A stretch of 63,730 nucleotides of DNA from CAYXSX01 sp964467925 (GCA_964467925.1 CAYXSX010000009.1:1-63730); one strand, 5' to 3'; shown: positions 44,619-53,744, counted from the first letter of the stretch. Translations and numbers: made by a program. The notes: generated by a model not told the origin, from the sequence alone.

Positions 44619-45753
44619 ATGATAACCCCATGACTATAAAGTCCCCCATTTGATCCATTTCCACGAGCTTATACAACCCGCTTTGCAAATCTTCTTTCTG
44701 TTTTGCCGAAGCTTTCTTGGAAAGCATCTCCGCGCGCATTTCTATGCCCAGCGCCTTAAGGAACTCCCCTTGCGTAATCCCGCCGCTGATTTTCATTCCT
44801 TCCGCTTCGCCCACACGCCGCACCGCGCCGAAATCGACATTCGAAGAAATATCCGCATGACCCGGATTTTTCAGCACATCGACATGCGCGTGACGGAAAA
44901 TCGCATGCAAACCGCTGCCGATCACAGATTCTGCCGACCCGTAATCGATAAAGAGCGCCGCGCCGCCGTTTTCCCTGATCCGACGCGATGCCAGCCTCAC
45001 AAATTCGTCGCGCTGCGGCGACACCTCAAAAATATTCCCGTCCGGCACTTGCGGCAACCCATCCGGCACTAATGCCAGAAACTCCGCCGCTGCCTCTTTG
45101 GTATCATAACGAAAATCCAGATTACCTTCCGGCCCGCCGCCTAACAAATTCGGTGCCAGCGCCTGCAACGCACCTTGCATCCCACCGATTGTCTTCGGCA
45201 CCCCTTGCGCCAAAACAATCATCCGCTCGCGCCAGCCATCGCCCATTTTCACCAGCTGGTGCACGGGCAAAGCATCCAGAAATTCATTGCCGATCAGAAT
45301 AATCGGCATATCTTGCGGCACATCCTCGAACCGCTCGAACCACTGCGCCTTATGTCCCTTCAGCGTCTTTTCCTGCTTCCGGCGCAAAACCGGAGAGGTT
45401 TCTATCATAAAAATCCGCGCCGCATCATGAAAGCCGTCGACACCCTTACACGCGCGCATCATATCGGCCATCAGCGTGCCCCGCCCCGGCCCCACCTCGA
45501 CAAAGGCGAACGGTGAAGGCTTTCCCATCTGCCTCCAGATATCGGCCGCCCATACGCCGATCATTTCACCAAAAAGCTGGGAAATCTCGGGCGAGGTCAT
45601 GAAATCGCCCCTCTCCCCGAACGGGTCTTGGCGCCTGTAATATCCCATTTCGGGATGGGCCAGAATATGGTCCATAAAGGTGGCGATATCCATCGGGCCT
45701 TTTTGCGCTATTTCGGCCTTCAGGAATTCAGCCATTGCCTCATTTTGCAGCAT
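44587..45753 (-). CDS. SAM-dependent methyltransferase, MidA/NDUFAF7 family, 388 aa
   Basis: The N-terminus shows GPMDIATFMDHILAHPEMGYY, the SAM site is FVEVGPGRGTLMADMM (~85-100), followed by LIGNEFLDALPVHQ and ALFIDYGS. This is the family of NDUFAF7, the mitochondrial arginine methyltransferase for a complex I subunit. A role in complex I assembly is therefore possible here, though no nuo genes are near. It overlaps lgt by 14 bases upstream and pgeF by 32 bases downstream, forming a tight lgt-midA-pgeF operon. Confidence 0.92.
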   Translation of the reverse strand: MLQNEAMAEFLKAEIAQKGPMDIATFMDHILAHPEMGYYRRQDPFGERGDFMTSPEISQLFGEMIGVWAADIWRQMGKPSPFAFVEVGPGRGTLMADMMRACKGVDGFHDAARIFMIETSPVLRRKQEKTLKGHKAQWFERFEDVPQDMPIILIGNEFLDALPVHQLVKMGDGWRERMIVLAQGVPKTIGGMQGALQALAPNLLGGGPEGNLDFRYDTKEAAAEFLALVPDGLPQVPDGNIFEVSPQRDEFVRLASRRIRENGGAALFIDYGSAESVIGSGLHAIFRHAHVDVLKNPGHADISSNVDFGAVRRVGEAEGMKISGGITQGEFLKALGIEMRAEMLSKKASAKQKEDLQSGLYKLVEMDQMGDFIVMGLSYGPDIIPAGF

Positions 45754-46552
45754 AAGCCTCTCCGCCCTTGCGCACGGCTAACGCGATAATCAAAAGCCCC
45801 GCCAGTATCATCGGCGCGCTCAAAATCTGGCCCATCGAAATATGGCCCCAGATAAAGCCCAGATGTGCGTCCGGCTGGCGGAACAGCTCGACAAAGCCGC
45901 GGGCTGCCGCATACCCGATCAGGAATACGCCGGAGATTATGCCGGGCCGCGCCCTGACCGCCTCAAAACGGCTTAAGACAAAAAGTAAGATAAACAGTGC
46001 CAGCCCCTCCAGCGCCGCCTCGTATAATTGCGAGGGATGCCGGAGCACGTCCCCCCCATGGGGAAACCGCACACCCCACGGAATTTCCGCCGCGCGCCCG
46101 TAAAGCTCGCCGTTGATGAAATTGGCTATGCGCCCGAAAAACAACCCGATGGGCACGACTTGCACCACCATATCGGATAGGCGGAAAAGCTCGATTTTCC
46201 GCCGCCATGCAAACAGGATCAGCGCCAGAATTACGCCCAGCGCGCCTCCGTGAAACGACATTCCCCCTTCCCAGATTCGCAGGGCCGCTAGCGGATCATG
46301 CAGATATAAATTGCTCTGGTAAAAGAGGACGTAGCCCAGACGTCCCCCAAGAATCACACCGATAATCGCCCATGTCAGGAAATCGTCAACATCGCCCTCA
46401 TCCGGCCGCACCTCTTTGCTTTTTCGCGCAAGGCGCAGGCAATATTGCCATCCCGCCAAAAACCCAACCAGATACGCCAGCGCGTACCAGCGGATATGGA
46501 GCGGGCCCAATGACAAGGCAACAGGATCAATATTCGGAAAATCAAAACCCAT
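45740..46552 (-). CDS. lgt: Prolipoprotein diacylglyceryl transferase
   Basis: Inner-membrane enzyme (270 aa, about seven transmembrane helices) that transfers diacylglycerol to the lipobox Cys of prolipoproteins, including those encoded at 23236 and 25688. The signature GRIANFINGELYGR is present, with WEGGMSFHGGALGV and RHPSQLYEAALEG. It is first in the lgt-midA-pgeF operon, an order common in alphaproteobacteria. Confidence 0.97.
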   Translation of the reverse strand: MGFDFPNIDPVALSLGPLHIRWYALAYLVGFLAGWQYCLRLARKSKEVRPDEGDVDDFLTWAIIGVILGGRLGYVLFYQSNLYLHDPLAALRIWEGGMSFHGGALGVILALILFAWRRKIELFRLSDMVVQVVPIGLFFGRIANFINGELYGRAAEIPWGVRFPHGGDVLRHPSQLYEAALEGLALFILLFVLSRFEAVRARPGIISGVFLIGYAAARGFVELFRQPDAHLGFIWGHISMGQILSAPMILAGLLIIALAVRKGGEAYAAK

Positions 46553-46604
46553 GAATTTTATGTATCAGAATATAATCCCGCCTCCTAGCCCTCTTTCCCC
46601 CGGC

Positions 46605-46671
46605 GTCATTCCGGCGAAAGCCGGAATCTATTAACCTGTAATGACCGGATTCCGGCTTACGCCGGAATGAC
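46605..46671. repeat. Palindromic element, family C (GTCATTCCGGCG...)
   Basis: A 67-base inverted repeat in the divergent lgt/ubiK region. GTCATTCCGGCGAAAGCCGGAATC pairs with GGATTCCGGCTTACGCCGGAATGAC; each arm also folds on itself. No second copy is seen in the window. Confidence 0.9.
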
Positions 46672-46799
46672 AACAAAGGTGGAGTTTTGAAGATCATTTA
46701 TTCACATTTCTACTCGTAACTTTTCAGGATTCTTCTTGTCGGGCGCTGCGCCGCATGCTACGCCAATTCCTAAATCAAAACATGCAGGGAACTTGGGGT

Positions 46800-47141
46800 A
46801 TGATTCAGTCAAAAAACAAGATATTCGATGATATCGCCCGCGTTGCCGGCGGTGCGGTAAGCATTGCTTCCGGCCTTTCCAAACAGGTGAAGGAAGAAAT
46901 CCGTGCCCGCGTCGATGAAATGGCTCTCAAACTCGACCTAGTACCGCGCGAAGATTTCGAAAGACTTGAGGCGCGCGTGGAAGCGCTGGAAAGCGCCGCC
47001 CTGAAACCCGCTTCCGCCACTGCGAAAGCTCCGGCAAAAAAGGCAGGCCTAAAAAAGACCACCGTTAAAAAGATCAAGACCAAAAGCAAAAAGGCGACAA
47101 TCGCAAAAAAACCACTCCAGAAGAAAACACCGAAAAAGTAA
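46800..47141 (+). CDS. ubiK: BMFP/UbiK-family accessory protein, 113 aa
   Basis: N-terminal ~75 residues match the BMFP family: KIFDDIARVAGGAVSIASGL and a coiled coil (EEIRARVDEMALKLDLVPRE, FERLEARVEALE). UbiK is known to assist aerobic ubiquinone synthesis on lipid surfaces. The C-terminal ~45 residues are Lys/Ala-rich (KKAGLKKTTVKKIKTKSKK), like histone-type tails, an unusual extension. The ATG at 46800 is chosen by family fit; another at 46782 is possible. Its stop overlaps the next ATG (TAATG). Confidence 0.85.
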   Translation: MIQSKNKIFDDIARVAGGAVSIASGLSKQVKEEIRARVDEMALKLDLVPREDFERLEARVEALESAALKPASATAKAPAKKAGLKKTTVKKIKTKSKKATIAKKPLQKKTPKK

Positions 47142-47644
47142 TGACCACTCAAATCGATACATTTTCCGAAGACCTGAATCCGCTCGACAGCGTAGAAGCC
47201 GTCCTTAGCGCGAATAACTGGGAATTTAGTCGCGTGAACAGCGACGAACTTATGGTTCAGGTTGCGGGCAAGGCCTGTACTTACCGCCTGTTTTTCATCT
47301 GGCAGGAAGATATCAGCGCCATGCAGTTTTGCATCCAGTACGACCTTACCGTTCTCGCCGACCAGCATATGGACACGCGCGAGGCGATGATGAACATCAA
47401 CGAAACCCTTATCATGGGCCACTTCGACCTGCCCCGCGACACGGGAACGCCAACCTTCCGCCACACGAGCCTGTTCCGCGGCTCCAGCTATGATGCGGGT
47501 TTAGAGCGCCTAGAAGACCTGATTGATATCTCCCTGACCTTGTGCGAGAAATATTTCCCGATTTTCAGCCTGCTTTGCGGCACCGCTCCGATGGACGAAA
47601 AAAGCATGAGCCTCGCCCTGATGGAAACCGTCGGCGAGTCCTAG
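47141..47644 (+). CDS. YbjN-domain protein, 167 aa
   Basis: Type III secretion chaperone-like YbjN fold: NPLDSVEAVLSANNWEFSRV, then MQFCIQYDLTVLADQHMDTR, NETLIMGHFDL, TPTFRHTSLFRGS and LEDLIDISLTLCEKYFPIFS. Function is unknown; in alphaproteobacteria it commonly lies between a BMFP gene and proC, as here. Start and stop overlap the upstream gene by one base (TAATG), so it is translationally coupled. Confidence 0.9.
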   Translation: MTTQIDTFSEDLNPLDSVEAVLSANNWEFSRVNSDELMVQVAGKACTYRLFFIWQEDISAMQFCIQYDLTVLADQHMDTREAMMNINETLIMGHFDLPRDTGTPTFRHTSLFRGSSYDAGLERLEDLIDISLTLCEKYFPIFSLLCGTAPMDEKSMSLALMETVGES

Positions 47645-47676
47645 AAGCTACGGCCCGCGCGTGATAATTTAAATCT

Positions 47677-48483
47677 ATGAACGATTCCCTAACCCTGACA
47701 TTGCTGGGCTGCGGCAAAATGGGCGCCGCTCTTTTACGCGGCTGGCTCGCCGCCGCGCCAAACCTGCGTGTAAACGTGGTGGAGCCTAATCCTCTGCCCC
47801 CTGAATTATCCGGCCACGCCAATATTACCCATTACACCGCGCCGGATAGCAAATTAAGCGGCAGCGATATTTTCGTCCTCGCCGTCAAACCGCAAGTCAT
47901 GAAACAGGTTTGCGAAAGCGTGAGGGATTTCGTTGCGCCCAATGCGCTTATCCTTTCCATCGCTGCCGGACAAAGCCTTTCTGCCTTTGCCGGATATTTC
48001 GGCGAAAGCCAGCCTGCCATCCGCGCCATGCCCAACACCCCCGCCGCTATAGGCAAGGGGGTTTCGGTTCTGCTCGCCAACGCCCATGCCTCCGGCAGAC
48101 AAAAAGAACAGGCACAAAACCTGCTTTCCGCCGCGGGGCTTGTGCGCTGGGTGGAGGATGAGGCGCTGATGAACGCCGTCACAGCCCTGTCGGGCAGCGG
48201 CCCGGCCTATATATTCCTTCTGATCGAAACCCTTGCCAAAGCGGGAGAAAAAGCGGGTCTTGCGCCCGATCTCGCCATGACGCTCGCCCGCCAGACTGTC
48301 ATCGGCGCGGCGGCTTTGGCCGAGGCCGAGAGCGGCGTTTCCGCCTCCACGTTACGCGAAAATGTCACCAGCCCCGGCGGAACCACGGCGGCGGCGCTGG
48401 ATGTTCTGATGAACGGGGAGTTACAGGAACTATTCGATAAAGCCCTTTTCGCCGCCAAAAAACGCGGGGAGGAACTGGGCTGA
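47677..48483 (+). CDS. proC: Pyrroline-5-carboxylate reductase
   Basis: Last step of proline synthesis, 268 aa. Rossmann motif LLGCGKMGAALLRGW (~10-24), VLAVKPQVMKQV, RAMPNTPAAIGKG (~118), and the C-terminal signature GSGPAYIFLLIETLAKAGEKAG and REN/VTSPGGTTAAAL. Third gene of the ubiK-ybjN-proC cluster; the convergent mucR stop is immediately adjacent (no gap). Confidence 0.97.
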   Translation: MNDSLTLTLLGCGKMGAALLRGWLAAAPNLRVNVVEPNPLPPELSGHANITHYTAPDSKLSGSDIFVLAVKPQVMKQVCESVRDFVAPNALILSIAAGQSLSAFAGYFGESQPAIRAMPNTPAAIGKGVSVLLANAHASGRQKEQAQNLLSAAGLVRWVEDEALMNAVTALSGSGPAYIFLLIETLAKAGEKAGLAPDLAMTLARQTVIGAAALAEAESGVSASTLRENVTSPGGTTAAALDVLMNGELQELFDKALFAAKKRGEELG

Positions 48484-48888
48484 TTAACGCCCTCTGGTGC
48501 CCAGACCGATATCCTTGGCCAGCTTGCTACGTTTTTCCGCGTAATTCGGGGCGACCATCGGGTAATCATTGGGAAGGCCCCAGCGCTCGCGGTATTCCTC
48601 CGGGCTCATGTTATAGGCTGTTTTCAGGTGACGCTTGAGCATTTTCAGTTTCTTGCCGTCTTCCAGACACACAATATAATCAGGCGTAACAGAGCGTTTA
48701 ACCGGAACGGCAGGCTGCGGACGGTCCGACGCTCCCGGCGTTTCCGCTTTTACCCCGGCCAGCGTTTTATAAACGCGCTCGATCACATCGGGAATGTCTC
48801 CGGCTGGCATCGTGTTATTCGCCACATAGGAAGACACGATTTCCGTCGTTAAGCCTAGTAAATCGCTGTGTGTCGGCTGATCGCTCAT
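48484..48888 (-). CDS. mucR: Ros/MucR family transcriptional regulator, 134 aa
   Basis: DNA-binding regulator typical of alphaproteobacteria. SDLLGLTTEIVSSYVANNTM at the N-terminus, then the zinc-finger region CLEDGKKLKMLKRHLKTAYN and MSPEEYRERWGLPNDYPMVA. MucR homologues with a Cys-Asp-His2 site have Cys, Asp, His and a second His in a THYN-like stretch; here that stretch is TAYN, so the fourth ligand appears to be lost. DNA binding may be retained through the other helices. AT-rich upstream region. Confidence 0.93.
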   Translation of the reverse strand: MSDQPTHSDLLGLTTEIVSSYVANNTMPAGDIPDVIERVYKTLAGVKAETPGASDRPQPAVPVKRSVTPDYIVCLEDGKKLKMLKRHLKTAYNMSPEEYRERWGLPNDYPMVAPNYAEKRSKLAKDIGLGTRGR

Positions 48889-48971
48889 AAGTTATCCTTT
48901 ACGTGATTATTTTGCGGTTACTGTAATAGCACCGCCATTTGAAATTACACAAGGTAAAAATAAAATAATAA

Positions 48972-49658
48972 TCAAGAAGAGGCTAAAACCCGCAGCGGGG
49001 TTTTGCGAACGCTTACATCCGCCCCGCGCAAGTAAAGCGGAACGGCTTCTCGTGTCTCTCCCGCTTCAAACCCTCCAAGCCCCAGACGCGCCATGACGGC
49101 AGGATCAGGAACATCAAGCCCCGCAACAACTTCGTAATCCGCCTTTTCCTGCGCGATGAAGCGCCCTGCACCATCGCCGCCCAGTGCGATATCACCGAAC
49201 TCCTTCAACATTCCGGCCAAATCCGCTCCGGCCATCACGCTTGCTTCGCTCAACGGCTCCTGTTCCCTCCCGAAAACCTGCACGTAAAAATCTTCGCGCT
49301 TGGTTTCCAGTATCAATGCCAAAGGCCTGCCGCCCTCATACTGTGCCGCCAGAACTTCCATCGTGGTCAAACCAATAACAGGAATATCCAGCGCCGCACC
49401 GAAACTCCGTGCCGTAGAAAGCCCGATCCGAAGCCCGGTAAACGCGCCGGGGCCGATCGTGGTCACGATCATATGCAAGTCGGAAAACATCAGTCCGGCC
49501 TGCTCCATCACGCCCTGCACCATAGGCACCAGAACTTCCGACTGGCCACGCATCATGGCTTTCCCGTCCGTAAAACACGAGCCCTCACGCCCGCCTTTCA
49601 AGACCGCCACATTGCATCCGTTCAGGGCCGTGTCGAGGGCCAGAATATTTTGAGTCAT
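48972..49658 (-). CDS. tsaB: tRNA threonylcarbamoyladenosine biosynthesis protein TsaB
   Basis: Partner of TsaD in making t6A37 in ANN-decoding tRNAs, 228 aa. The ASKHA-type N-terminus ILALDTALNGCNVAV, VQGVMEQAGLMFSDLHMIVT and the signature GPGAFTGLRIGLSTARSF are present; the C-terminal part is typical of the short TsaB lineage. The ATG at 49658 is used because the upstream in-frame ATGs at 49736 and 49721 would place the coding start inside the neighbouring gene. tsaE and tsaD are not in the window. Confidence 0.93.
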   Translation of the reverse strand: MTQNILALDTALNGCNVAVLKGGREGSCFTDGKAMMRGQSEVLVPMVQGVMEQAGLMFSDLHMIVTTIGPGAFTGLRIGLSTARSFGAALDIPVIGLTTMEVLAAQYEGGRPLALILETKREDFYVQVFGREQEPLSEASVMAGADLAGMLKEFGDIALGGDGAGRFIAQEKADYEVVAGLDVPDPAVMARLGLGGFEAGETREAVPLYLRGADVSVRKTPLRVLASS

Positions 49659-49719
49659 AAAATTATAGCTATTTTCTTTTGTTGCTCTATATTTTAATAC
49701 CATAAACCACGGAAAGATC

Positions 49720-50856
49720 ATGTATTTACTGCGCATTTATATATGTCTGGTTGTTATTTTTACAGCCATACCTGCGGCAAAGGCTTCGGAACCCCTGCCC
49801 GAAGACCGCCTTTCCGCCGTGGTGCTTAGTTACCACCGTATCGGAGAAGAAACCTATCCCGACACCAATATCACTCAGGAACAGTTCGACGAACATGTGC
49901 GCGAGCTACAAAGCGGGCAATACCACATTATGCCGCTTCCCGTCATTCTCGATCACATCAAAACCGAAACGCCTCTGCCAACGCATGCTTTGGCGATCAC
50001 ATTTGAAGGGGCTTACCGCTCCTCCTATGAAAACGGTATGAAAAAACTGCTGGAGGCAGGCATCCCTTTTACAGTATTTTTCTCCAGCGACCTTGCCGAT
50101 AACGATGTCTCCCAGTTCATCGGCTGGGACGATCTGGAATCCTTACACAAAAACGACCTTGTGGAACTTGGCATTCTTCCCTCCATTCATGAACGCCTGA
50201 CCGGAAAATCGGAACAGGCTGCACTTTCCTCTATCAATCGCGCCAAGCAGCGTTACCGCGACACGCTGGACACGGAGCCTCATATTTTCTCCTACCCGTT
50301 CGGAGAATACACAAAGGCGCAACGCGACCTGATTGCCTCGCAAGGCTTTACAGCCGCCTTCGGCCTGCAATCCGGCGTGCTTTATTCCGGTATCGATATG
50401 TTCGCCCTGCCCCGTTTTACCATGACCGAAAGCCATGGTGATCTGGACCGTTTTACACTGGTGGCCAACGCCCTGCCCCTGCCTGCTACGAACGTTGAAC
50501 CCGAAGCACCATCGCTGGGTGGCATACAGCCTCTGATCGGCTTTACCCCGTCACAATACCTTGTGAAAAACCTATCTGAAATAAGCTGCTTTATTTCCGG
50601 TCAGGGCAAGGTTCCGCTGGAAATTATCGGTGATGACCGCGTGGAAATCCGCCCCGCCGCGCCGCTGGATGAGGAACGTACACGTGTGAACTGTACCATG
50701 CCCGGCCCCTCTGCCGAAAATCAGGAACCGCGCTGGCGCTGGCTTGGTATGCTGGTGGTTGATGCCGGACCCGAAGACGAAGAACTGCCTGCCGAGGGCG
50801 ATACCGAAGAAACCGGAGAAGAGATCAGTATTCCGCCGCCGGACGAACTTCCGTAA
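49720..50856 (+). CDS. Polysaccharide deacetylase-fold protein with degenerate active site, 378 aa
   Basis: Secreted: signal peptide ending near AAKAS (~residue 23). The NodB-homology domain (~30-260) is recognisable from LSYHRIGEE, FDEHVRELQSGQYHIMPLP, PFTVFFSSDLAD, FSYPFGEYTK and ALPRFTMTE. Its metal motif TFDDG is TFEGA and the second motif keeps one His (SIHERL), so deacetylase activity is doubtful. A unique C-terminal domain (~275-378) with two Cys ends in a Glu/Pro-rich tail. GGAAAGA precedes the ATG. The stop overlaps the convergent nfuA gene by 32 bases. Confidence 0.87.
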   Translation: MYLLRIYICLVVIFTAIPAAKASEPLPEDRLSAVVLSYHRIGEETYPDTNITQEQFDEHVRELQSGQYHIMPLPVILDHIKTETPLPTHALAITFEGAYRSSYENGMKKLLEAGIPFTVFFSSDLADNDVSQFIGWDDLESLHKNDLVELGILPSIHERLTGKSEQAALSSINRAKQRYRDTLDTEPHIFSYPFGEYTKAQRDLIASQGFTAAFGLQSGVLYSGIDMFALPRFTMTESHGDLDRFTLVANALPLPATNVEPEAPSLGGIQPLIGFTPSQYLVKNLSEISCFISGQGKVPLEIIGDDRVEIRPAAPLDEERTRVNCTMPGPSAENQEPRWRWLGMLVVDAGPEDEELPAEGDTEETGEEISIPPPDELP

Positions 50857-51394
50857 CTTCCGGAATATAGTGGCGCAGCATGTTCTCAATGCCGTGCTTG
50901 AGCGTGGCCGTAGAACTGGGGCATCCGGCGCAGGCACCGCGCATTTTCAAAAACACTACGCCGTCCTCGAAACGCTCGAACTCTATATCGCCGCCATCCA
51001 TCATGACCGAGGGGCGCACGCGCGTTTCCAGCAATTCCTTGATCTGCAGCGTAATCTCGTTATCTTCCTGCGCCTGTCCACTCGCCTCAGAGGCATTTGC
51101 CATTTTGGCCTCGTCAATCACGGGCTGTCCCGTCGATAAATGCTCCATCAGCGCAGCCAAAACCATGGGTTTTAGCATCACCCAGTCCGTATCGTCACTT
51201 TTGGTGACAGAAACGAAGTCGGAACCCAGAAACACCCCTTTCACCCCTTGCAAGCGGAACAAACGTTGTGCGAGTGGCGAAGCTCCCGCTTCTTGCTCGT
51301 CCTTGAATTCCGCACTACCCGCCGCCATAACGCTTTGGCCGGGCAAAAATTTCACGGTGGCGGGATTGGGAGTATTTTCGGTCTGGATAAACAT
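50825..51394 (-). CDS. nfuA: Nfu-type iron-sulfur scaffold/carrier protein, 189 aa
   Basis: N-terminal Nfu domain (FIQTENTPNPATVKFLPGQ, LFRLQGVKGVFLGSDFVSVT) and C-terminal NifU-type domain with the cluster-binding CxxC at Cys155-Cys158 (RGACAGCPSSTATLKHG). It delivers 4Fe-4S clusters to client enzymes. Convergent overlap of 32 bases with the deacetylase-like gene. It follows the usp gene on the same strand, part of a conserved usp-nfu-tsaB neighbourhood, here interrupted by the deacetylase-like gene. Confidence 0.95.
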   Translation of the reverse strand: MFIQTENTPNPATVKFLPGQSVMAAGSAEFKDEQEAGASPLAQRLFRLQGVKGVFLGSDFVSVTKSDDTDWVMLKPMVLAALMEHLSTGQPVIDEAKMANASEASGQAQEDNEITLQIKELLETRVRPSVMMDGGDIEFERFEDGVVFLKMRGACAGCPSSTATLKHGIENMLRHYIPEVTEVRPAAEY

Positions 51395-51453
51395 GGCGGC
51401 TCGCTCTTTCTTTATATCTACTAACTAGCCCTTTTTGCCTGAAAAACAAGCGA

Positions 51454-51972
51454 TCAGGCAAGGATTTCCGCTCTTTCGATATCAAGCTGCCCCGGAATAA
51501 TCAAAAGCGGGATATTGATCCGGCCCAGCCCCTTATTGACGAAGTAAGTCACCAGAGGGCCCGGCTTTCCAGCCACGCCACTTGTCGCCAGAATAAGGCG
51601 CTTGATAGACTCATCGGCGTCTATTTCATTGATCACCGTATCGAACAACGGTCCCTCGCTGATATAGATCGCCGGAATGGAACCGCCCCAATCCAGAACA
51701 TACTTTGCCACGTCCCATACGAAACGCTCGGCCCGTTCCCTTTGTTCGCGGCGCATGCGCTCTTCGATATTGCCCCAGTGCTGGAAATCCTGCACATCCA
51801 CGACATGCAAAATCCCAACGCGCCCTTTTCGGATACGCGCAATTTTGGTGGCATAGCGCAGCGCCATCAGAAACTCTTCCGTTTCATCTGCCACAACCAT
51901 ATATACGCCGCCGTCGCGGCCCAGTTCCGGGTCCTGCGTCTTATCCTGTTTTTTCTGTTTTTCTTTCCCCAT
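51454..51972 (-). CDS. Universal stress protein family, 172 aa
   Basis: UspA fold: YMVVADETEEFLMALRYATKIARIRKGRVGILHVVD forms the first nucleotide-binding half, and IKRLILATSGVAGKPGPLVTYFV with a G-x-x-G pattern the second. The N-terminus adds about 20 charged residues (MGKEKQKKQDKTQDPELG). Whether it binds ATP is not clear. It lies 59 bases before nfuA on the same strand and is downstream of the TIGR02186 gene. Confidence 0.88.
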   Translation of the reverse strand: MGKEKQKKQDKTQDPELGRDGGVYMVVADETEEFLMALRYATKIARIRKGRVGILHVVDVQDFQHWGNIEERMRREQRERAERFVWDVAKYVLDWGGSIPAIYISEGPLFDTVINEIDADESIKRLILATSGVAGKPGPLVTYFVNKGLGRINIPLLIIPGQLDIERAEILA

Positions 51973-51990
51973 TCGTATTTTATCCCTCTA

Positions 51991-52740
51991 TCAAGACGCG
52001 CGGCGACCTACAAAATTCACCACAAATCCTGCCACAACTGCAAATAATACGCATAGCAAACCGTAAAAGAATCCGTTTGTATAGGCAAATTCGTATATTT
52101 TAGCCCCCAAACCGACCTGCCCCACCCGTAAAGCGGTGGTTTTTTGTGAAACCACCCTGCCATTATCAAATAAATAGGTCAAAATTTCGTAATTTCCGGT
52201 CGGAACGTTGGGCGGAAGGTCAAAACTGGTGCGGAAAAACTTGTCGCTTAAGAAAACGATGTCCTTCGCCATGACGGGGAACAATCCCTCACGCTGCTTG
52301 TTCCGGATCAGCGCTTCCTGAAAATTCTTCACATATTCCGCACTTTCATCTCTACGATCGGGCTCGAATTGCAGGGCGTTGAGCCCCACACCCATGGCTT
52401 TCAGGGTACCGGGCGTGGCCAGCTTGTCTTCCGGCACGCTGAGCGCATAATCGAAATAGGCAGGAACGTCGCGAAACCGCATGGAAGCACGGTTCATCCA
52501 CGCCCCCAGCACCGTATCCTTACGCCGCACGACCATGGTGTGTTTCGGCCCGCGAATAACAACAGCCAGATCCCCGCGCTGTTCCTTCACACCGAACAGC
52601 ACCAGCCGCGCGCCGTTAAACCCCGTGGTAATATCGACATGGTCCTGCGCCAGATCAACGCTCAAAACCTCGGCGTGCGCGGGATAACATGCAAAAACAC
52701 ACAGCACAGCGGCGGCAAAAAACGTAAGGCAAGCTCTCAT
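51991..52740 (-). CDS. TIGR02186-family exported/membrane protein, 249 aa
   Basis: Signal peptide (cleavage near PAHAEV, ~residue 23), then a beta-rich periplasmic domain (DITTGFNGARLVLFGVKEQRG-like start, VIRGPKHTMVVRRKD, FYFDYALSVPE-like stretch) and a C-terminal membrane helix (GFFYGLLCVLFAVVAGFVVN). The ATG at 52740 overlaps the stop of the TauE gene by four bases. In alphaproteobacteria these two genes are nearly always paired, so this protein is probably an accessory subunit of the anion exporter. Confidence 0.88.
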   Translation of the reverse strand: MRACLTFFAAAVLCVFACYPAHAEVLSVDLAQDHVDITTGFNGARLVLFGVKEQRGDLAVVIRGPKHTMVVRRKDTVLGAWMNRASMRFRDVPAYFDYALSVPEDKLATPGTLKAMGVGLNALQFEPDRRDESAEYVKNFQEALIRNKQREGLFPVMAKDIVFLSDKFFRTSFDLPPNVPTGNYEILTYLFDNGRVVSQKTTALRVGQVGLGAKIYEFAYTNGFFYGLLCVLFAVVAGFVVNFVGRRAS

Positions 52741-53648
52741 CGCACCACCGTCGAATAAAGCTCCGCCGGATGAATGAATAATTGCCCCGCCAGCTGCAAA
52801 CATACGGTCAATAGAAGAACAGAGAGCACAATCCGTGCATGCGCCCCCTTGATAAGGCGAGAAACTCGCACGCCGAATTGCGCCCCGATCACCCCGCCGA
52901 TAATCAGCATGACCGCCAGCATAATATCCACGCTCTGATTAAAAACGGCATGCATCATCGTGGCAAAAGCCGTGGTGAAAATAACCTGAAACAGAACCGT
53001 GCCCGCCACCAGCATCGTGGGCATACGCAAAATGTAAATCATCGCCGGAACCAGCAAGAACCCCCCGCCGATGCCCATGGTGGAGGCGAGTAAGCCGCCA
53101 ACAAACCCGATCCCGCCGGGCACCAGCGCACTGACATATAATTTCGAGCGCGCAAACCGCATTTTATAGGGAAGGTTGGCGATGAAGGGCGGTATTTTGC
53201 TAGTATTGAATTCCGAACTGACATTCTTTTTCTTGGTCAGCGTTAGCACACTCTCCACCATCATCAACCCGCCGATAGACCCCAAAAGCACGATATAGAC
53301 AACCGCAATGGTAAAATCGATCTGGCCGAAATACTGCAAAACCTTGAAAATACTCACCCCGATGACGGAGCCTATAATCCCACCCACCAGCATGACCAGC
53401 GCGACTTGCGTATCCACATTGCCCTTTCGCCAGTGGCCTACCACGCCCGAAACGCTCGCCGCGACCAGTTGGCTGGCCTGCGTTCCCACTGCAATAGCGG
53501 GCGGAATGCCAATAAAAATCAGAAAAGGAGTGGTCAAAAAGCCGCCGCCAACGCCGAAAACGCCGGATAAAAACCCGACGAAGCTGCCCAGAAGGATGAT
53601 GGTTTCCCCCCCGACAGTCATTTCAGCAATAGGCAAATAGATCTGCAC
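52737..53648 (-). CDS. TauE/SafE family sulfite/sulfonate exporter, 303 aa
   Basis: About eight to nine membrane helices. The duplicated family motif is visible: GFLSGVFGVGGGFLTTPFL (~22-40) and GFVGGLLASTMGIGGGFLLVPAM (~178-200). Substrate could be sulfite, sulfoacetate or another organic anion. Translationally coupled to the TIGR02186 gene through ATGA. Confidence 0.92.
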   Translation of the reverse strand: MQIYLPIAEMTVGGETIILLGSFVGFLSGVFGVGGGFLTTPFLIFIGIPPAIAVGTQASQLVAASVSGVVGHWRKGNVDTQVALVMLVGGIIGSVIGVSIFKVLQYFGQIDFTIAVVYIVLLGSIGGLMMVESVLTLTKKKNVSSEFNTSKIPPFIANLPYKMRFARSKLYVSALVPGGIGFVGGLLASTMGIGGGFLLVPAMIYILRMPTMLVAGTVLFQVIFTTAFATMMHAVFNQSVDIMLAVMLIIGGVIGAQFGVRVSRLIKGAHARIVLSVLLLTVCLQLAGQLFIHPAELYSTVVR

Positions 53649-53744
53649 GAGCCTCTAGCTCTATTCAAGAGTTATTAAAATATACGGTGAATCCCGACAG
53701 ACGAATGATGAATTATTCTTATTCTTTTGAACAGGACAATGACC

